A stretch of DNA of 64,000 nucleotides from Bacillota bacterium (GTDB taxonomy: Bacteria; Bacillota; Clostridia; Lachnospirales; Lachnospiraceae): contig JAEWIZ010000022.1 in assembly GCA_023386815.1 (NCBI GenBank), positions 533,807-597,806 on the forward strand, read 5' to 3'. The position numbers were made by a program, and so were the translations under genes. A model generated the notes under the pieces. It did no database searches, was not told the DNA's origin, and worked only from the letters and a program-made list of their open reading frames with translations. Every line of letters begins with the position of its first letter. Position 1 is the stretch's first letter. This document shows positions 1 through 8,512 of the stretch, piece by piece.

Positions 1-627
1 CAGCCATCCCTTATAAAAAGGTGATGTTTCTATCGTTCTTTTCATTCCTTCTCTACTAGATACCCTTTTTTTACTGGATGTAATTACTACGGATAAGATC
101 GACAGTCTCCAGGAATTCTCATCTATAATCTGACGAGCGAAAGAATCTGCTCCATCTGCCAGACATCCCTTCTCCCATTCTACAAATCCGCCATAGATTG
201 ACCTGGATGCTGAACCTGATCCCTGTCTTGCTATCCTAGATAATTCCACCTCGGAGAGGGTAAGTCCAATTGCCTTCGCAGCTGCTGCCGCTAAGGCTGC
301 ATAACCAGAGGCAGAGGAAGCAAAGCCTGCTGCTGTCGGGACATGATTTTCAGTAATTATATTGGCATAGAGCACCACACCGGCACGTTCTCTTATGATA
401 TCTAAAAATGAGGATACCTTAAGCTGTTCCCTGGCACTTCCCGGAGCATGATTCAAGATCAAAATATCCGCTTTAAGTTCTTCCTTAAATTCTACAGTTG
501 TAATCGTGTAAAAATTATTCAGGGTAATAGAGAGACTACTATTCATTGGTAAAAACAGCTTTTCGTCTCGTTTCCCCCAATACTTGATTAATGCAATATT
601 AGTATTTGCTCTGGCCGTTGATTTCAA
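1..627 (-). CDS. mvaD: diphosphomevalonate decarboxylase, 3' end outside window
   Basis: ATP-dependent decarboxylation of mevalonate diphosphate to isopentenyl diphosphate, the last step of the mevalonate pathway, in the cytoplasm. The N-terminus reads MKSTARANTNIALIKYWGKR, the family signature (NIALIKYWGKRD), and the reading frame is open to the window edge, where SSREGMKRTIETSPFY, another family motif, is visible. About 209 codons are present of a usual length near 325, so the C-terminal third is missing. I chose a TTG start at 627 because a stop lies just upstream, AAGGGTGG precedes it at suitable spacing, and the protein then begins exactly at the family start; a GTG three codons earlier is possible. 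It follows mvk on the same strand after 97 bases that hold a tandem repeat. Confidence 0.93.
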   Translation of the reverse strand, partial: MKSTARANTNIALIKYWGKRDEKLFLPMNSSLSITLNNFYTITTVEFKEELKADILILNHAPGSAREQLKVSSFLDIIRERAGVVLYANIITENHVPTAAGFASSASGYAALAAAAAKAIGLTLSEVELSRIARQGSGSASRSIYGGFVEWEKGCLADGADSFARQIIDENSWRLSILSVVITSSKKRVSSREGMKRTIETSPFYKGWL

Positions 628-655
628 ACCTACCACCCTTCATTTTATCCACTTT

Positions 656-711
656 CATTTAGTCAATCTCATTTAGTCAATTTCGTTTATTCAATCTTAT
701 TTATTCAATTT
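656..711. repeat. four tandem 14-bp repeats between mvk and mvaD
   Basis: Four consecutive 14-base units occupy the gap between mvk and mvaD: CATTTAGTCAATCT, CATTTAGTCAATTT, CGTTTATTCAATCT and TATTTATTCAATTT, followed by a decayed fifth unit. No gene overlaps them. They lie inside the operon and so would be in the mRNA leader of mvaD; 14 is not a multiple of three, so they are non-coding. Confidence 0.85.
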
Positions 712-724
712 CATATATCACCTT

Positions 725-1693
725 TTATTTTTCACTTTCATTCCCATAAAGCATATTCGAATCAGTTGAAAAATACCAAGCTTCCTTAGCCCCTTCTTTA
801 ACAAGCACCTTTGCGATCCTCCTAGCCTCACTTGGGTTCTTAGTAAGTGCTATAATGCAACCACCTAGTCCACCACCGGTTAGCTTAGCTCCCAATGCTC
901 CAGAGCACATAGCAACCTCCACCAAGTGATCTAACATTGGACTGCTGACCTCCAGTTCCTTTAATTTCTCATGATTTAATGACAGTAAGGCTCCCAATAA
1001 TTCAGGATTTCCATCTAAGAAAGCCTCTTTTGCTTTGATCACGATTTCTTCTATTTGGTTTATAATATGATCTATCAACGTTGGTCTTTGCAGCTTTCTT
1101 TCTCTTACATGTTCAACTGCCTTTTTAGTATCTCCAGCTACTGCGCTATCCGCTACAACGATATAAAAGGCGTTTGGTACGTTTAAGGATATTTCTTTCA
1201 CTCGCTTCTGGTAAAGAATAGGTTCTTCTCTAGAGACAGCCACCATATCGATACCGCTAGGTTTTCCATGAGCATAAGTCTCTGCTAGTTCTACCAGTGA
1301 AAAAAGCACCTCTTCCGAAAGAAATTCATGAAAATAGTTAAAAATTGCTCTGATAACTGCAGTGGCCGAAGCTGCACTGGAACCGAGTCCCCGCCCTTCT
1401 GGAATCTCCGACACAATATCGATATGAACCCCTTCTTTGGGTTTCATACAAATTTCAAAGGATCTATTGATGCATTCGTATAATCCCATCATACTAGCCG
1501 GTATCCCCTGTAAATTTCCCGTATAAAGCTTTGAAGCTAATGATATTTCACCGGGACTTCCTTTCATACTCGCTCTAATTTTTAAAGGAAAAGGAATCAC
1601 AATGGCAGGTTTATTGTATACCACAATATGCTCCCCGACTAATATCAGCTTACCATGAGCCTCCCCTATGGCTTGTCTGTTCAACATTTCCAT
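725..1693 (-). CDS. mvk: mevalonate kinase
   Basis: Phosphorylates mevalonate to 5-phosphomevalonate; a cytoplasmic GHMP-family kinase. The 322 residues carry the three GHMP motifs: GKLILVGEHIVVY near residue 14, the ATP-binding loop PEGRGLGSSAASA near 97-109, and KLTGGGLGGC near 270. Length is normal for the family. The start ATG overlaps the idi stop by one base (TAATG) with AGGGG seven bases before it, so idi and mvk are translationally coupled. Phosphomevalonate kinase is not in the window and may lie downstream of mvaD. Galactokinase or homoserine kinase are less likely given the motif spacing and the neighbours. Confidence 0.93.
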   Translation of the reverse strand: MEMLNRQAIGEAHGKLILVGEHIVVYNKPAIVIPFPLKIRASMKGSPGEISLASKLYTGNLQGIPASMMGLYECINRSFEICMKPKEGVHIDIVSEIPEGRGLGSSAASATAVIRAIFNYFHEFLSEEVLFSLVELAETYAHGKPSGIDMVAVSREEPILYQKRVKEISLNVPNAFYIVVADSAVAGDTKKAVEHVRERKLQRPTLIDHIINQIEEIVIKAKEAFLDGNPELLGALLSLNHEKLKELEVSSPMLDHLVEVAMCSGALGAKLTGGGLGGCIIALTKNPSEARRIAKVLVKEGAKEAWYFSTDSNMLYGNESEK

Positions 1694-2259
1694 TACTTAT
1701 CCCCTGCTATTTGTTTATCCAGCGATAACATTTCTGGTTGATCCATTAATATCCGAAACCAATACGTGAATGTCTCCGGATGCTCCTTCATATCCTTACT
1801 AAGCTTATCAGGATTAACCCATTGAATTTCTTCGACTTCGTCTTTCTTAGGAATTACTATTCCATTATAATAACCCCAAAATACATGATCTATTTCATTT
1901 TCAATCAACCCGTTATCAAATTCCACACGGTATTTAAATTGAAACACTTCCTTACACTCGCATGTAAAACCTAACTCCTCCTGAATCCTCCTGGAAACAG
2001 CTTCCTTTAGAGTTTCTCCTACTCTTTGATGACTACAGCAGGTATTACTCCATAGTCCCGGAGAATGATACTTCATTTTAGCTCTTTTCTGTAGAAGCAT
2101 TTCCCCCTTATGATTAAATATTATGACAGAAAATGCACGATGGAGAATCCCTTGTCTGTGTACTTCCACTTTCTCCATGGTTCCCGTTTCACTATCCTGT
2201 TCATCTACCGTTATGATAAATTCTGATACTTCATTGCCCTTTTGCTGTTGATTATCCAC
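1693..2259 (-). CDS. idi: isopentenyl-diphosphate delta-isomerase, type I (Nudix)
   Basis: Interconverts isopentenyl and dimethylallyl diphosphate. The 188-residue protein has the type I Nudix fold: HRAFSVIIFNHKGEMLLQKR, the catalytic-cysteine region WSNTCCSHQRVGE, and the Nudix-like helix with REEL-type glutamates (RRIQEELGF). The later EIDHVFWGYY segment fits the glutamate-bearing metal site of the family. It is the first gene of the idi-mvk-mvaD operon. A type I enzyme is notable here because Gram-positive mevalonate operons usually carry the unrelated flavin-dependent type II enzyme (fni). About 230 non-coding bases precede it, including the staygreen-gene terminator. Confidence 0.93.
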   Translation of the reverse strand: MDNQQQKGNEVSEFIITVDEQDSETGTMEKVEVHRQGILHRAFSVIIFNHKGEMLLQKRAKMKYHSPGLWSNTCCSHQRVGETLKEAVSRRIQEELGFTCECKEVFQFKYRVEFDNGLIENEIDHVFWGYYNGIVIPKKDEVEEIQWVNPDKLSKDMKEHPETFTYWFRILMDQPEMLSLDKQIAGDK

Positions 2260-2414
2260 GATACCAACCTCCTCAAACTAAACTTTATTCTGTAATATCA
2301 TTTCCATTATATCCTTATAACTATCAGATTAATATTTATATTAGCATTTATATTGATTTCTGAATAGGACGTTGCCAATCAGGGTTTCACACAGTCAAAG
2401 AACCCGAAATAAAA

Positions 2415-2455
2415 AAGAGATAAGTCGCAGATTACTTTTTTGCAACTTATCTCTT
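2415..2455 (-). terminator. stem-loop terminator after staygreen-like gene
   Basis: AAGAGATAAGT pairs with ACTTATCTCTT around an 18-base loop. On the minus strand the stem is followed by TTTTTTATTT, the form of a rho-independent terminator for the gene ending at 2493. Confidence 0.8.
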
Positions 2456-2492
2456 TGATTAAAATTCATTTCATGCTAAACATAACAAAGAT

Positions 2493-2939
2493 TTATTTAT
2501 AACTTCCAATCACCCCAAAATCATAGGTCTTGTTATATTCACGATTACTTGAGATAAAGTGAATAAATACCGGTGTGTCGTCAAGCTTAGGCTCATTGTC
2601 AAACAAGAATCTGTCAGCTTTGCGTAAGGCTTGAAGTGCAGTAGGCATTTCATTATAGAAAATCTTATTTCTAATATAAGAATTTCCTGTTACACCTTTC
2701 CCATCTACAATCACCGAGCCAATTAAAGCCAGACCTTTTTTATGATGTTCCCAGGCAACCCTTACCTCGTCACGCATACTAGTAATTTGATCATCAGCAT
2801 AATTCTTGGACACAAACACAAATAGCTCTCCAGTGGTATCCGAATGTGTTATCGTATATTTTCTACCCATAACAGGTTCATTTGGTTTCATGATATCCCG
2901 GTATTGCACAAATACTTTTTGAGAATTAAGCTCTCTCAC
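2493..2939 (-). CDS. STAY-GREEN (SGR) domain protein
   Basis: A 148-residue soluble protein resembling the bacterial branch of the staygreen family. Recognisable blocks are GRKYTITHSDTTGELFVFV near residue 25, a conserved tryptophan (VAWEHH), RNKIFYNEMPTALQALRKAD near 90, and LDDTPVFIHFISSNREYN near 120, in the order seen in plant SGR. Plant and some bacterial members remove magnesium from chlorophyll a. A non-photosynthetic anaerobe has no chlorophyll, so the native substrate, perhaps another metallated tetrapyrrole, is unknown. It stands alone with its own terminator, and the short N-terminus lacks any transit or signal peptide. Family assignment is by motif recognition only. Confidence 0.8.
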   Translation of the reverse strand: MRELNSQKVFVQYRDIMKPNEPVMGRKYTITHSDTTGELFVFVSKNYADDQITSMRDEVRVAWEHHKKGLALIGSVIVDGKGVTGNSYIRNKIFYNEMPTALQALRKADRFLFDNEPKLDDTPVFIHFISSNREYNKTYDFGVIGSYK

Positions 2940-3075
2940 TTTCCAAACTTCCTTCCTGACATTACCTAATATTCTATTCAGGGAGTAAAAAAATGTTAAT
3001 ACCAGTATCTAACCTATCTCCTCATCGTAACAGTTATTCGCATATTTCACTTGTACAGCTGAAACATTTTTCGGC

Positions 3076-3103
3076 ACAATACCTCTATCTTCTACATACT
3101 ATA
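3076..3103 (+). promoter_or_regulatory. possible sigma-K/E-type sporulation promoter
   Basis: AC at 3076, a 17-base spacer and CATACTATA at 3095 match the loose mother-cell sporulation pattern AC-N16/17-CATAnnnTA. It sits about 50 bases before the first DUF6143 gene. The match is short and could be chance. Confidence 0.3.
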
Positions 3104-3154
3104 TTATTGAAAAGTACCACTATTTAAAATATATTAATAGGACGTGTGAACAAA

Positions 3155-3721
3155 ATGAAATACTGCGAAAATAATAAAAGCCCAATTCTTCTCACTAATC
3201 CCATAACTCAAGTTGCAGATATGCCTTATCCTTTATACCTGTCACTCCAGGGAAAATACTTCGTAGGATATGCGGATGAAATAGAATTCAGTAACAGGAC
3301 GATAGCCTGGGCTGGGTTAGTAAATCCTATTAATTCAGGTGTAAATCTTTCTATCTATGTTTGGACAATTACAAATACTGGTCAGCTTCCGCTTCAAGCG
3401 GAGGTATGGATTAATGCAGTCCCCCCTGGATGCCCTATGCGTTCAGAATTAGTAACTGCGGCGAATACTGCAATCCAACCACTTCCAAGGCCAAGGGTAG
3501 ATATACTTCAAGCAAACAACGTTCCCGGAGAGCCTATCTACGGAAATAAACTTTTTAATAGAGAGGTTGATCCAGAGATTACAATTGTAAACGAAGAAAA
3601 TGGCGCATTAATATTTCCTCCCGGTGGCTCGTTGATTATCACCCTATCCTACCCGGAAACAATGAAGGAATCCGGATTCGGAAGAGTGGCTTTCGGCTGG
3701 TCGGAAGAAGAGATTAACTAA
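3155..3721 (+). CDS. DUF6143-like protein, copy 1
   Basis: About 188 residues, no signal peptide and no membrane segment. It is clearly paralogous to the next gene: both have NPITQVA(D/G)MPY near the start, LYLSLQG(K/N)YF, NP.NSGVNL, a PPGCP block near residue 90, and FPPGGS or MPPGGS followed by a strand near the end. I recognise the family as DUF6143, found in spore-forming Clostridia and Bacilli, with no known biochemical function; the name is from memory. Beta-rich, proline-rich composition suggests a structural or surface protein (inference). The start at 3155 is chosen because MKYC then aligns with MKSC of the paralogue; an in-frame GTG at 3146 is possible. Confidence 0.75.
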   Translation: MKYCENNKSPILLTNPITQVADMPYPLYLSLQGKYFVGYADEIEFSNRTIAWAGLVNPINSGVNLSIYVWTITNTGQLPLQAEVWINAVPPGCPMRSELVTAANTAIQPLPRPRVDILQANNVPGEPIYGNKLFNREVDPEITIVNEENGALIFPPGGSLIITLSYPETMKESGFGRVAFGWSEEEIN

Positions 3722-3743
3722 TATATAATGGAGGTATGATAAG

Positions 3744-4316
3744 ATGAAAAGCTGTAATAATGAGAATTCGACCCTTATACCCAATCCAATAACTCAGGTA
3801 GCCGGCATGCCTTATGCTTTATATTTATCGCTCCAAGGGAACTACTTTATTGGTTCTACCGATGAATTAATATTCGGAAACGGAAGGAACGCCTGGGTTG
3901 AACTATTCAATCCTTACAATTCCGGAGTTAACCTTCACGTTTATTTTTGGGGAGTTTCAAATACCGGCGATTCCCCAATAAGAGCACAGATATGGTTTAA
4001 TTCCAATCCACCCGGATGTCCAAATCTAGTAACATCCGTATTTCCTGCCAACCAAGCCCTGTGCCCACCTCCCAGGACAAATATAAAATCCCTTCAAGCA
4101 AGTAATGTAATTGGTGACCCAGAGGGGGGAGTGAAAGCCTTTGTCAGAAGAGCCCCTGCCAGAACTACGATAAGCGATGTTGAGGATGGCAAATTCATCA
4201 TGCCACCAGGTGGTTCCTTTCTTATTGCTCTGGGTAATCCAGAAACTCCGGATGAACCTGGTAGTGCAACTGTTGGTTTTGCATGGTTTGAATCCAAGAT
4301 AGGTATCCATTGTTAA
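3744..4316 (+). CDS. DUF6143-like protein, copy 2
   Basis: A 190-residue tandem paralogue of the preceding gene, starting 22 bases after its stop behind a strong GGAGG site, so the two are very probably co-transcribed. Shared blocks include NPITQVAGMPYALYLSLQG, the PPGCP motif and MPPGGSFLIAL. It ends in a cysteine (GIHC), as do several short spore-associated proteins, but that is weak evidence. It converges with the GH78 gene, whose stop lies 10 bases away on the other strand. Function unknown; the tandem duplication suggests a structural role with dosage or heteromer formation. Confidence 0.75.
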   Translation: MKSCNNENSTLIPNPITQVAGMPYALYLSLQGNYFIGSTDELIFGNGRNAWVELFNPYNSGVNLHVYFWGVSNTGDSPIRAQIWFNSNPPGCPNLVTSVFPANQALCPPPRTNIKSLQASNVIGDPEGGVKAFVRRAPARTTISDVEDGKFIMPPGGSFLIALGNPETPDEPGSATVGFAWFESKIGIHC

Positions 4317-4326
4317 GAACCCTACC

Positions 4327-6666
4327 TTAACTTTGCAAACCTTCTATCTCCGGTGGATAGGTACTCTTTATTACAATGTTCTCACCACATTTGTTCCATT
4401 CAACTTGAATCTCACCATACGGGGTTGGCACCTTGCCCTTTGCGTGATAGAAGCCTGGTGCTAAAGGATCAAGTACAAATTTACAAAAACCAGGTTCCAG
4501 AGGTCTGACCCCAAGAATATAGGCATAGTAGAAGTATACCGGTATCGCTGACCAGCCGTGACAAAGGCTTCCCGCGTTATCAAAATCACTTGCTCCTTTT
4601 AATGTTTCCCAAAAGCTTGTGGCATTGTGAGAAAGCATATATCCCCATTCCCTAGCGATCTCATCATATACTTTCTGAGCATATCGCGCAGGCTCCTTCA
4701 TCAGTGCCATATATTTAAACAATGTCATACTCAGGGTAGCCTTTGTAACATCACTAGCTTCCTTCGAAACCTTCTGCAGCAAGGCCTCTTGCAACTGCCT
4801 CGGGACAGCCTCTGCACAGATTGCCAGGGATTGAACTAGCTCTGAATACACTTCATTACCCTTCAGAGGAAGATAAGTATGATATAAGCCTCTTTCTTTA
4901 TTCCAGAAGTTCTTATGAAATGCAGCTCTTATATCAGCTGCTATCCTTTTATAATGATCTGAAGTAATGGGATCTTTACAATAATCCAGCAAGTAAGCTG
5001 CTGCCTCAAGTGCCATAATGAAATATAGATTGAGGGGGGCATCTCTTCGCTCCTTCAGCTCGTAGCTCCGTATGATCGGCTCTCCGGACAAATCATCTGC
5101 CCAGTCATAAAAGTTCCAGTATTTTATCTCCTTGGGAGTAATTAATAAACCATTCTCCAGCTCAGTAATCCGTTTATTTAAAATATTCTTGATAATCTCC
5201 AGATTCTCCAGAACAAATTCCTGATCGCCGCTATATAGATAATAATCCTTAACCTCCATAATCCACGCCATAGTAAAGGAGGGGATCGTAATCGGAGCCC
5301 TTCCTGGAGCACAGATATCAAGATATCCATCCTCTCTCAAACTTTTTGCCAGCAACCGAAAGGATGCCTTGGCAAACGCATATTCCCCAAAACAATAATA
5401 TCCACAGAGCGCCTGATTTCTGGAATCCATCGCATACAAGGCCTGCTCCCTCCAAGGGGTATCCTCATAATGTTCATGCATGCACAGGTGCAAGGTACGA
5501 ACCGCGGTTTGACAGATTCTTTCATGAAGAAGTTGGGAGCAGGAAAAGCTGCCCTTTTCCTCAACCGGATATTCTACGGGTATCAACCCGATGTATTTTA
5601 TTGTAACAGGGACCCCCGCCTTTGTATGGATATGTATCTGTAAATATCTTCCTCCCAGTCTTGAGAAGTAGTGCGTAAAACACTGATTACCACTACTGCA
5701 GATATAACGACTTGCAAAATGCCTGGTCTCAATCAAAGTTCTGACTCTCATATCCTCCAGATGTTCACCATAGCCAATATCAATCCTGGTTCCCTCCTCC
5801 GTTGAAAGCTGTAGGTGGAAAAAACCCGCTTCTTCTCTTCCTAAATCAATGATCAGATATGCTCCCTCGCCCTGATTAAGGGATTCTGTTCGCAAACGGA
5901 TACTGCTACCTTCCCTAGAAAAGAGACTTGCATCACCATCAAATAACTCATCAAAGGCTCTATGAGATAGATAATCCCTGCCCATAGCACGGGCAATATC
6001 CGTATCCTTTTGATCCTGCCGCAGGAAGCTCCCTTGCGCTATAATGTTGCAGGGAAGGCAATCTTGCTGCTTCAATTTTTGAATCGGCCTCTGATAAAGA
6101 GTCAGGTCGGTACTTCGTTCTGGATTCACAGCTGCTGCTTCCCAACCACCTTTTTCCTGATAATTTGGTAACAGCCAATCATCCTGTCTGCTTGCATCAT
6201 ACTGATAGACAAACCCGATCTGATTCTTTGGCATACTCCCATGCTGATAAGCCAAGGATTTTCTGCAGCGGGTATGTTCTTTGCTACAAGCCTTAATCCT
6301 ATTACAATAACGCAGCTGATAGATCAAACAGGGCGAACCAGTATAATAGGTTCCGCTGTCTTCTCCCTGATAATAGCATTGAATGCAGATTCTATTCTTC
6401 CCCGGTTTCAGATACTCAAAAACTTCAAGTACGTCATAGACCTTATAATATGGGAAATCATCATACTGTCCGCAGTCCACAAAGCTGCCATTGATCCAAA
6501 CCGCATAATCACTGTCACAGGAGATCCTCAGCTGCGCTTGGCCTTCACTACCAAAATATCCCAGGTTAAATTCTTCATAAAACTCCACATATTGATTTAC
6601 CTCTATCGTCTCTTGAGGCAGCCAAATAAATGAGCAGCCCTCAAAGGTATATCGATTTTGATCCAT
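4327..6666 (-). CDS. family GH78 alpha-L-rhamnosidase-like glycosidase
   Basis: A 779-residue enzyme predicted to hydrolyse terminal alpha-L-rhamnose. An N-terminal beta-sandwich with the typical YAVWINGSFVDCG segment (54-66) is followed by a second beta domain (about 240-360), the (alpha/alpha)6 catalytic domain (about 370-670) with EDTPWREQALYAMDSR at 401-416, corresponding to the acidic GH78 signature DxPxRxE, and a C-terminal beta domain containing TPYGEIQVEW. There is no signal peptide, so it should act on imported oligosaccharides in the cytoplasm. It is the last gene of the kinase-regulator-importer locus. Rhamnosidase specificity is inferred from the family; related specificities occur. 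Confidence 0.82.
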   Translation of the reverse strand: MDQNRYTFEGCSFIWLPQETIEVNQYVEFYEEFNLGYFGSEGQAQLRISCDSDYAVWINGSFVDCGQYDDFPYYKVYDVLEVFEYLKPGKNRICIQCYYQGEDSGTYYTGSPCLIYQLRYCNRIKACSKEHTRCRKSLAYQHGSMPKNQIGFVYQYDASRQDDWLLPNYQEKGGWEAAAVNPERSTDLTLYQRPIQKLKQQDCLPCNIIAQGSFLRQDQKDTDIARAMGRDYLSHRAFDELFDGDASLFSREGSSIRLRTESLNQGEGAYLIIDLGREEAGFFHLQLSTEEGTRIDIGYGEHLEDMRVRTLIETRHFASRYICSSGNQCFTHYFSRLGGRYLQIHIHTKAGVPVTIKYIGLIPVEYPVEEKGSFSCSQLLHERICQTAVRTLHLCMHEHYEDTPWREQALYAMDSRNQALCGYYCFGEYAFAKASFRLLAKSLREDGYLDICAPGRAPITIPSFTMAWIMEVKDYYLYSGDQEFVLENLEIIKNILNKRITELENGLLITPKEIKYWNFYDWADDLSGEPIIRSYELKERRDAPLNLYFIMALEAAAYLLDYCKDPITSDHYKRIAADIRAAFHKNFWNKERGLYHTYLPLKGNEVYSELVQSLAICAEAVPRQLQEALLQKVSKEASDVTKATLSMTLFKYMALMKEPARYAQKVYDEIAREWGYMLSHNATSFWETLKGASDFDNAGSLCHGWSAIPVYFYYAYILGVRPLEPGFCKFVLDPLAPGFYHAKGKVPTPYGEIQVEWNKCGENIVIKSTYPPEIEGLQS

Positions 6667-6698
6667 GCATCAGCCCTCCACTTAATTTATATCTGTGC

Positions 6699-7562
6699 TT
6701 AACCTTTTAGTGAACCGCTGGCAACCCCTTTGATTATGTACTTCTGCAGTACAATATAGATAATTACAATCGGAATAGCTGCGAGTACCAGTGCTGCAAA
6801 GGTTAAATTCCATTCTGTGTTATACTGCCCTTGAAAGGTAAACAAAGAGATGGGCAAATTCTTCATTTCCTTTCTTGACAATAAGATTAACGGTATTAAG
6901 AAATCATTCCAGATGGATAAGCTGCTAAGTATTACTACCGTTGCTGTCGTCGGTGCAGACATTGGAAAGATAATCCTAAGAAAGGTCTGAAACCTGGAAC
7001 ATCCATCTACCCTGGCTGCTTCTTCTATCTCAATCGGTAATGCCCGGATAAAGCCTGTATAGATGAATACCGCCAGAGAGATATTAATTCCAATATAAAC
7101 GATCGCAACTCCGAAGTAGGTATTATTCCAATGGAGTTTACCCATATAGTTAGCCAATGGGATCATCGCTGTATAAAAAGGAATGATGATACAGCCAACA
7201 AATAGATTATAAATGAACCTTACCAGTTTCGTTTTACTTCTGGCACAGGCATAACCGGCTAAGGAACCAAATACCACGATACAAATTACCGGTGCTACGG
7301 TCATAATTAAGCTATTTTTCAAGGCAGTGGGAAAATTGATACGCTCCCAGGCCTCTGCATAATTGCGAAACTGGAATGACTCCGGCAATGCAAACGGGGA
7401 GGAGAACATCTCTAGCTGCGATTTAAAGGAGGCCAGGATTACCATTACAATCGGGTATAAAATCAAAAATGCGCCTAATACAAGTACGATTGCATTGATT
7501 AATGTGATTCGGTTTCTGTTACTGCTTTTGCCGAAGTTATTCAGCTTTTTTAAGAAGCTCAT
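6699..7562 (-). CDS. CUT1 sugar ABC transporter permease (MalG type)
   Basis: 287 residues with six predicted membrane helices and the cytoplasmic EAA loop (EEAARVDGCSRFQTFLRIIFP) that docks onto the ATPase. It ends in the MalG-type KGVASGSLKG tail. The start touches the stop of the upstream permease, showing tight coupling. It forms the channel with the MalF-type partner for sugars delivered by the lipoprotein at 8620-9957. No ATPase gene is nearby; as in many Firmicutes, a shared MsmK-like ATPase elsewhere probably drives it. Confidence 0.92.
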   Translation of the reverse strand: MSFLKKLNNFGKSSNRNRITLINAIVLVLGAFLILYPIVMVILASFKSQLEMFSSPFALPESFQFRNYAEAWERINFPTALKNSLIMTVAPVICIVVFGSLAGYACARSKTKLVRFIYNLFVGCIIIPFYTAMIPLANYMGKLHWNNTYFGVAIVYIGINISLAVFIYTGFIRALPIEIEEAARVDGCSRFQTFLRIIFPMSAPTTATVVILSSLSIWNDFLIPLILLSRKEMKNLPISLFTFQGQYNTEWNLTFAALVLAAIPIVIIYIVLQKYIIKGVASGSLKG

Positions 7563-8446
7563 TACATTTCCTCCTTTTTTCTTAAATATCCAAGAAGCAC
7601 GAATGATAAGATGGAAATCATAACGAATAAAACAGCTGAGATGGCTGAGGCATAACCCATGTTATAATTTGCGAAGGCTTCTTTATAAACCTTAATAGAG
7701 ATCAGCTCGGAGGCATATCCGGGTCCTCCTCCGGACATCGCATAAACATGTTCGAAGGACTTCATCGTGCTGATTAGAGTTAATACAATATTTATCGTAA
7801 ATGAGGGCGCCAGCAGGGGAACGGTTATCTTCGTAAACCTTTTCCACTTTGATGCTCCTTCCAAATCTACCGCTTCATATAATTCTTCCGGTATTGCACC
7901 CAAGCCTACCATATAAATCAGCATGGAATAGCCGGAAAATTGCCAAACTACAACAGCTGCGATTACGATCAGAACTAACTTTGGGTTTCCAAGCCAATCC
8001 TGTGCCAGGAAGTCAAGCTGCAGTATTTCGAGCAATTTGTTTACCGAACCCATATTCGCATCCAGAATGAAGGACCAGGAATAGCTGACTACCAAAGCAC
8101 TGAGTACAGCCGGAAGGTAGAATATAACCCGAAAGAAATTACGTGCCCTAAAATCCTTTACCACCTTCGTCGCTAAAAACAGACCGATGATGTTCTGAAA
8201 TACAGTAATGGTAATCGAGAACTTCATGGTGTTTCCCATAATTTTAAGAAACTGTTTATCCTGAAATAATCGTGTGTAATTATGGAAGCCAATAAAATTA
8301 ATCTCTTTCGCCAACCCGTTCCAATCGGTAAAGCTATAGATAAACCCCATGATGATCGGAACGATTAACACTGTAACTACACAGAGTAATGCAGGCAGCA
8401 GAAATAAAACCCAACCAATGTTTTCATTTATTTTAAATTTTTTCAT
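7562..8446 (-). CDS. CUT1 sugar ABC transporter permease (MalF type)
   Basis: 294 residues, six membrane helices, with the first permease signature FLLPALLCVVTVLIVP near the N-terminus and the EAA loop YEAVDLEGASKWKRFTKITV near residue 200. Heterodimer partner of the following permease. It lies 173 bases after the binding-protein gene, a gap holding a large stem-loop that may reduce permease expression relative to the binding protein. Confidence 0.92.
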   Translation of the reverse strand: MKKFKINENIGWVLFLLPALLCVVTVLIVPIIMGFIYSFTDWNGLAKEINFIGFHNYTRLFQDKQFLKIMGNTMKFSITITVFQNIIGLFLATKVVKDFRARNFFRVIFYLPAVLSALVVSYSWSFILDANMGSVNKLLEILQLDFLAQDWLGNPKLVLIVIAAVVVWQFSGYSMLIYMVGLGAIPEELYEAVDLEGASKWKRFTKITVPLLAPSFTINIVLTLISTMKSFEHVYAMSGGGPGYASELISIKVYKEAFANYNMGYASAISAVLFVMISILSFVLLGYLRKKEEM

Positions 8447-8512
8447 AGAATCTCCCGTTCAACTCTTATTAAGTCAATTCACTATCAAGAAAAAGCGTTA
8501 TTTTTATAAAAA

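Noticed and set aside
656..711. CRISPR array
   Set aside because: Units are 14 bases and directly adjacent, with no spacers and no cas genes; the same holds for the arrays at 15044 and 24052.
4026..4310. 94-codon minus-strand frame within DUF6143 copy 2
   Set aside because: Antisense to a convincing paralogue of the upstream gene; no ribosome site.
6241..6633. 130-codon plus-strand frame
   Set aside because: Mirror frame of the GH78 N-terminal domain with no recognisable protein pattern.
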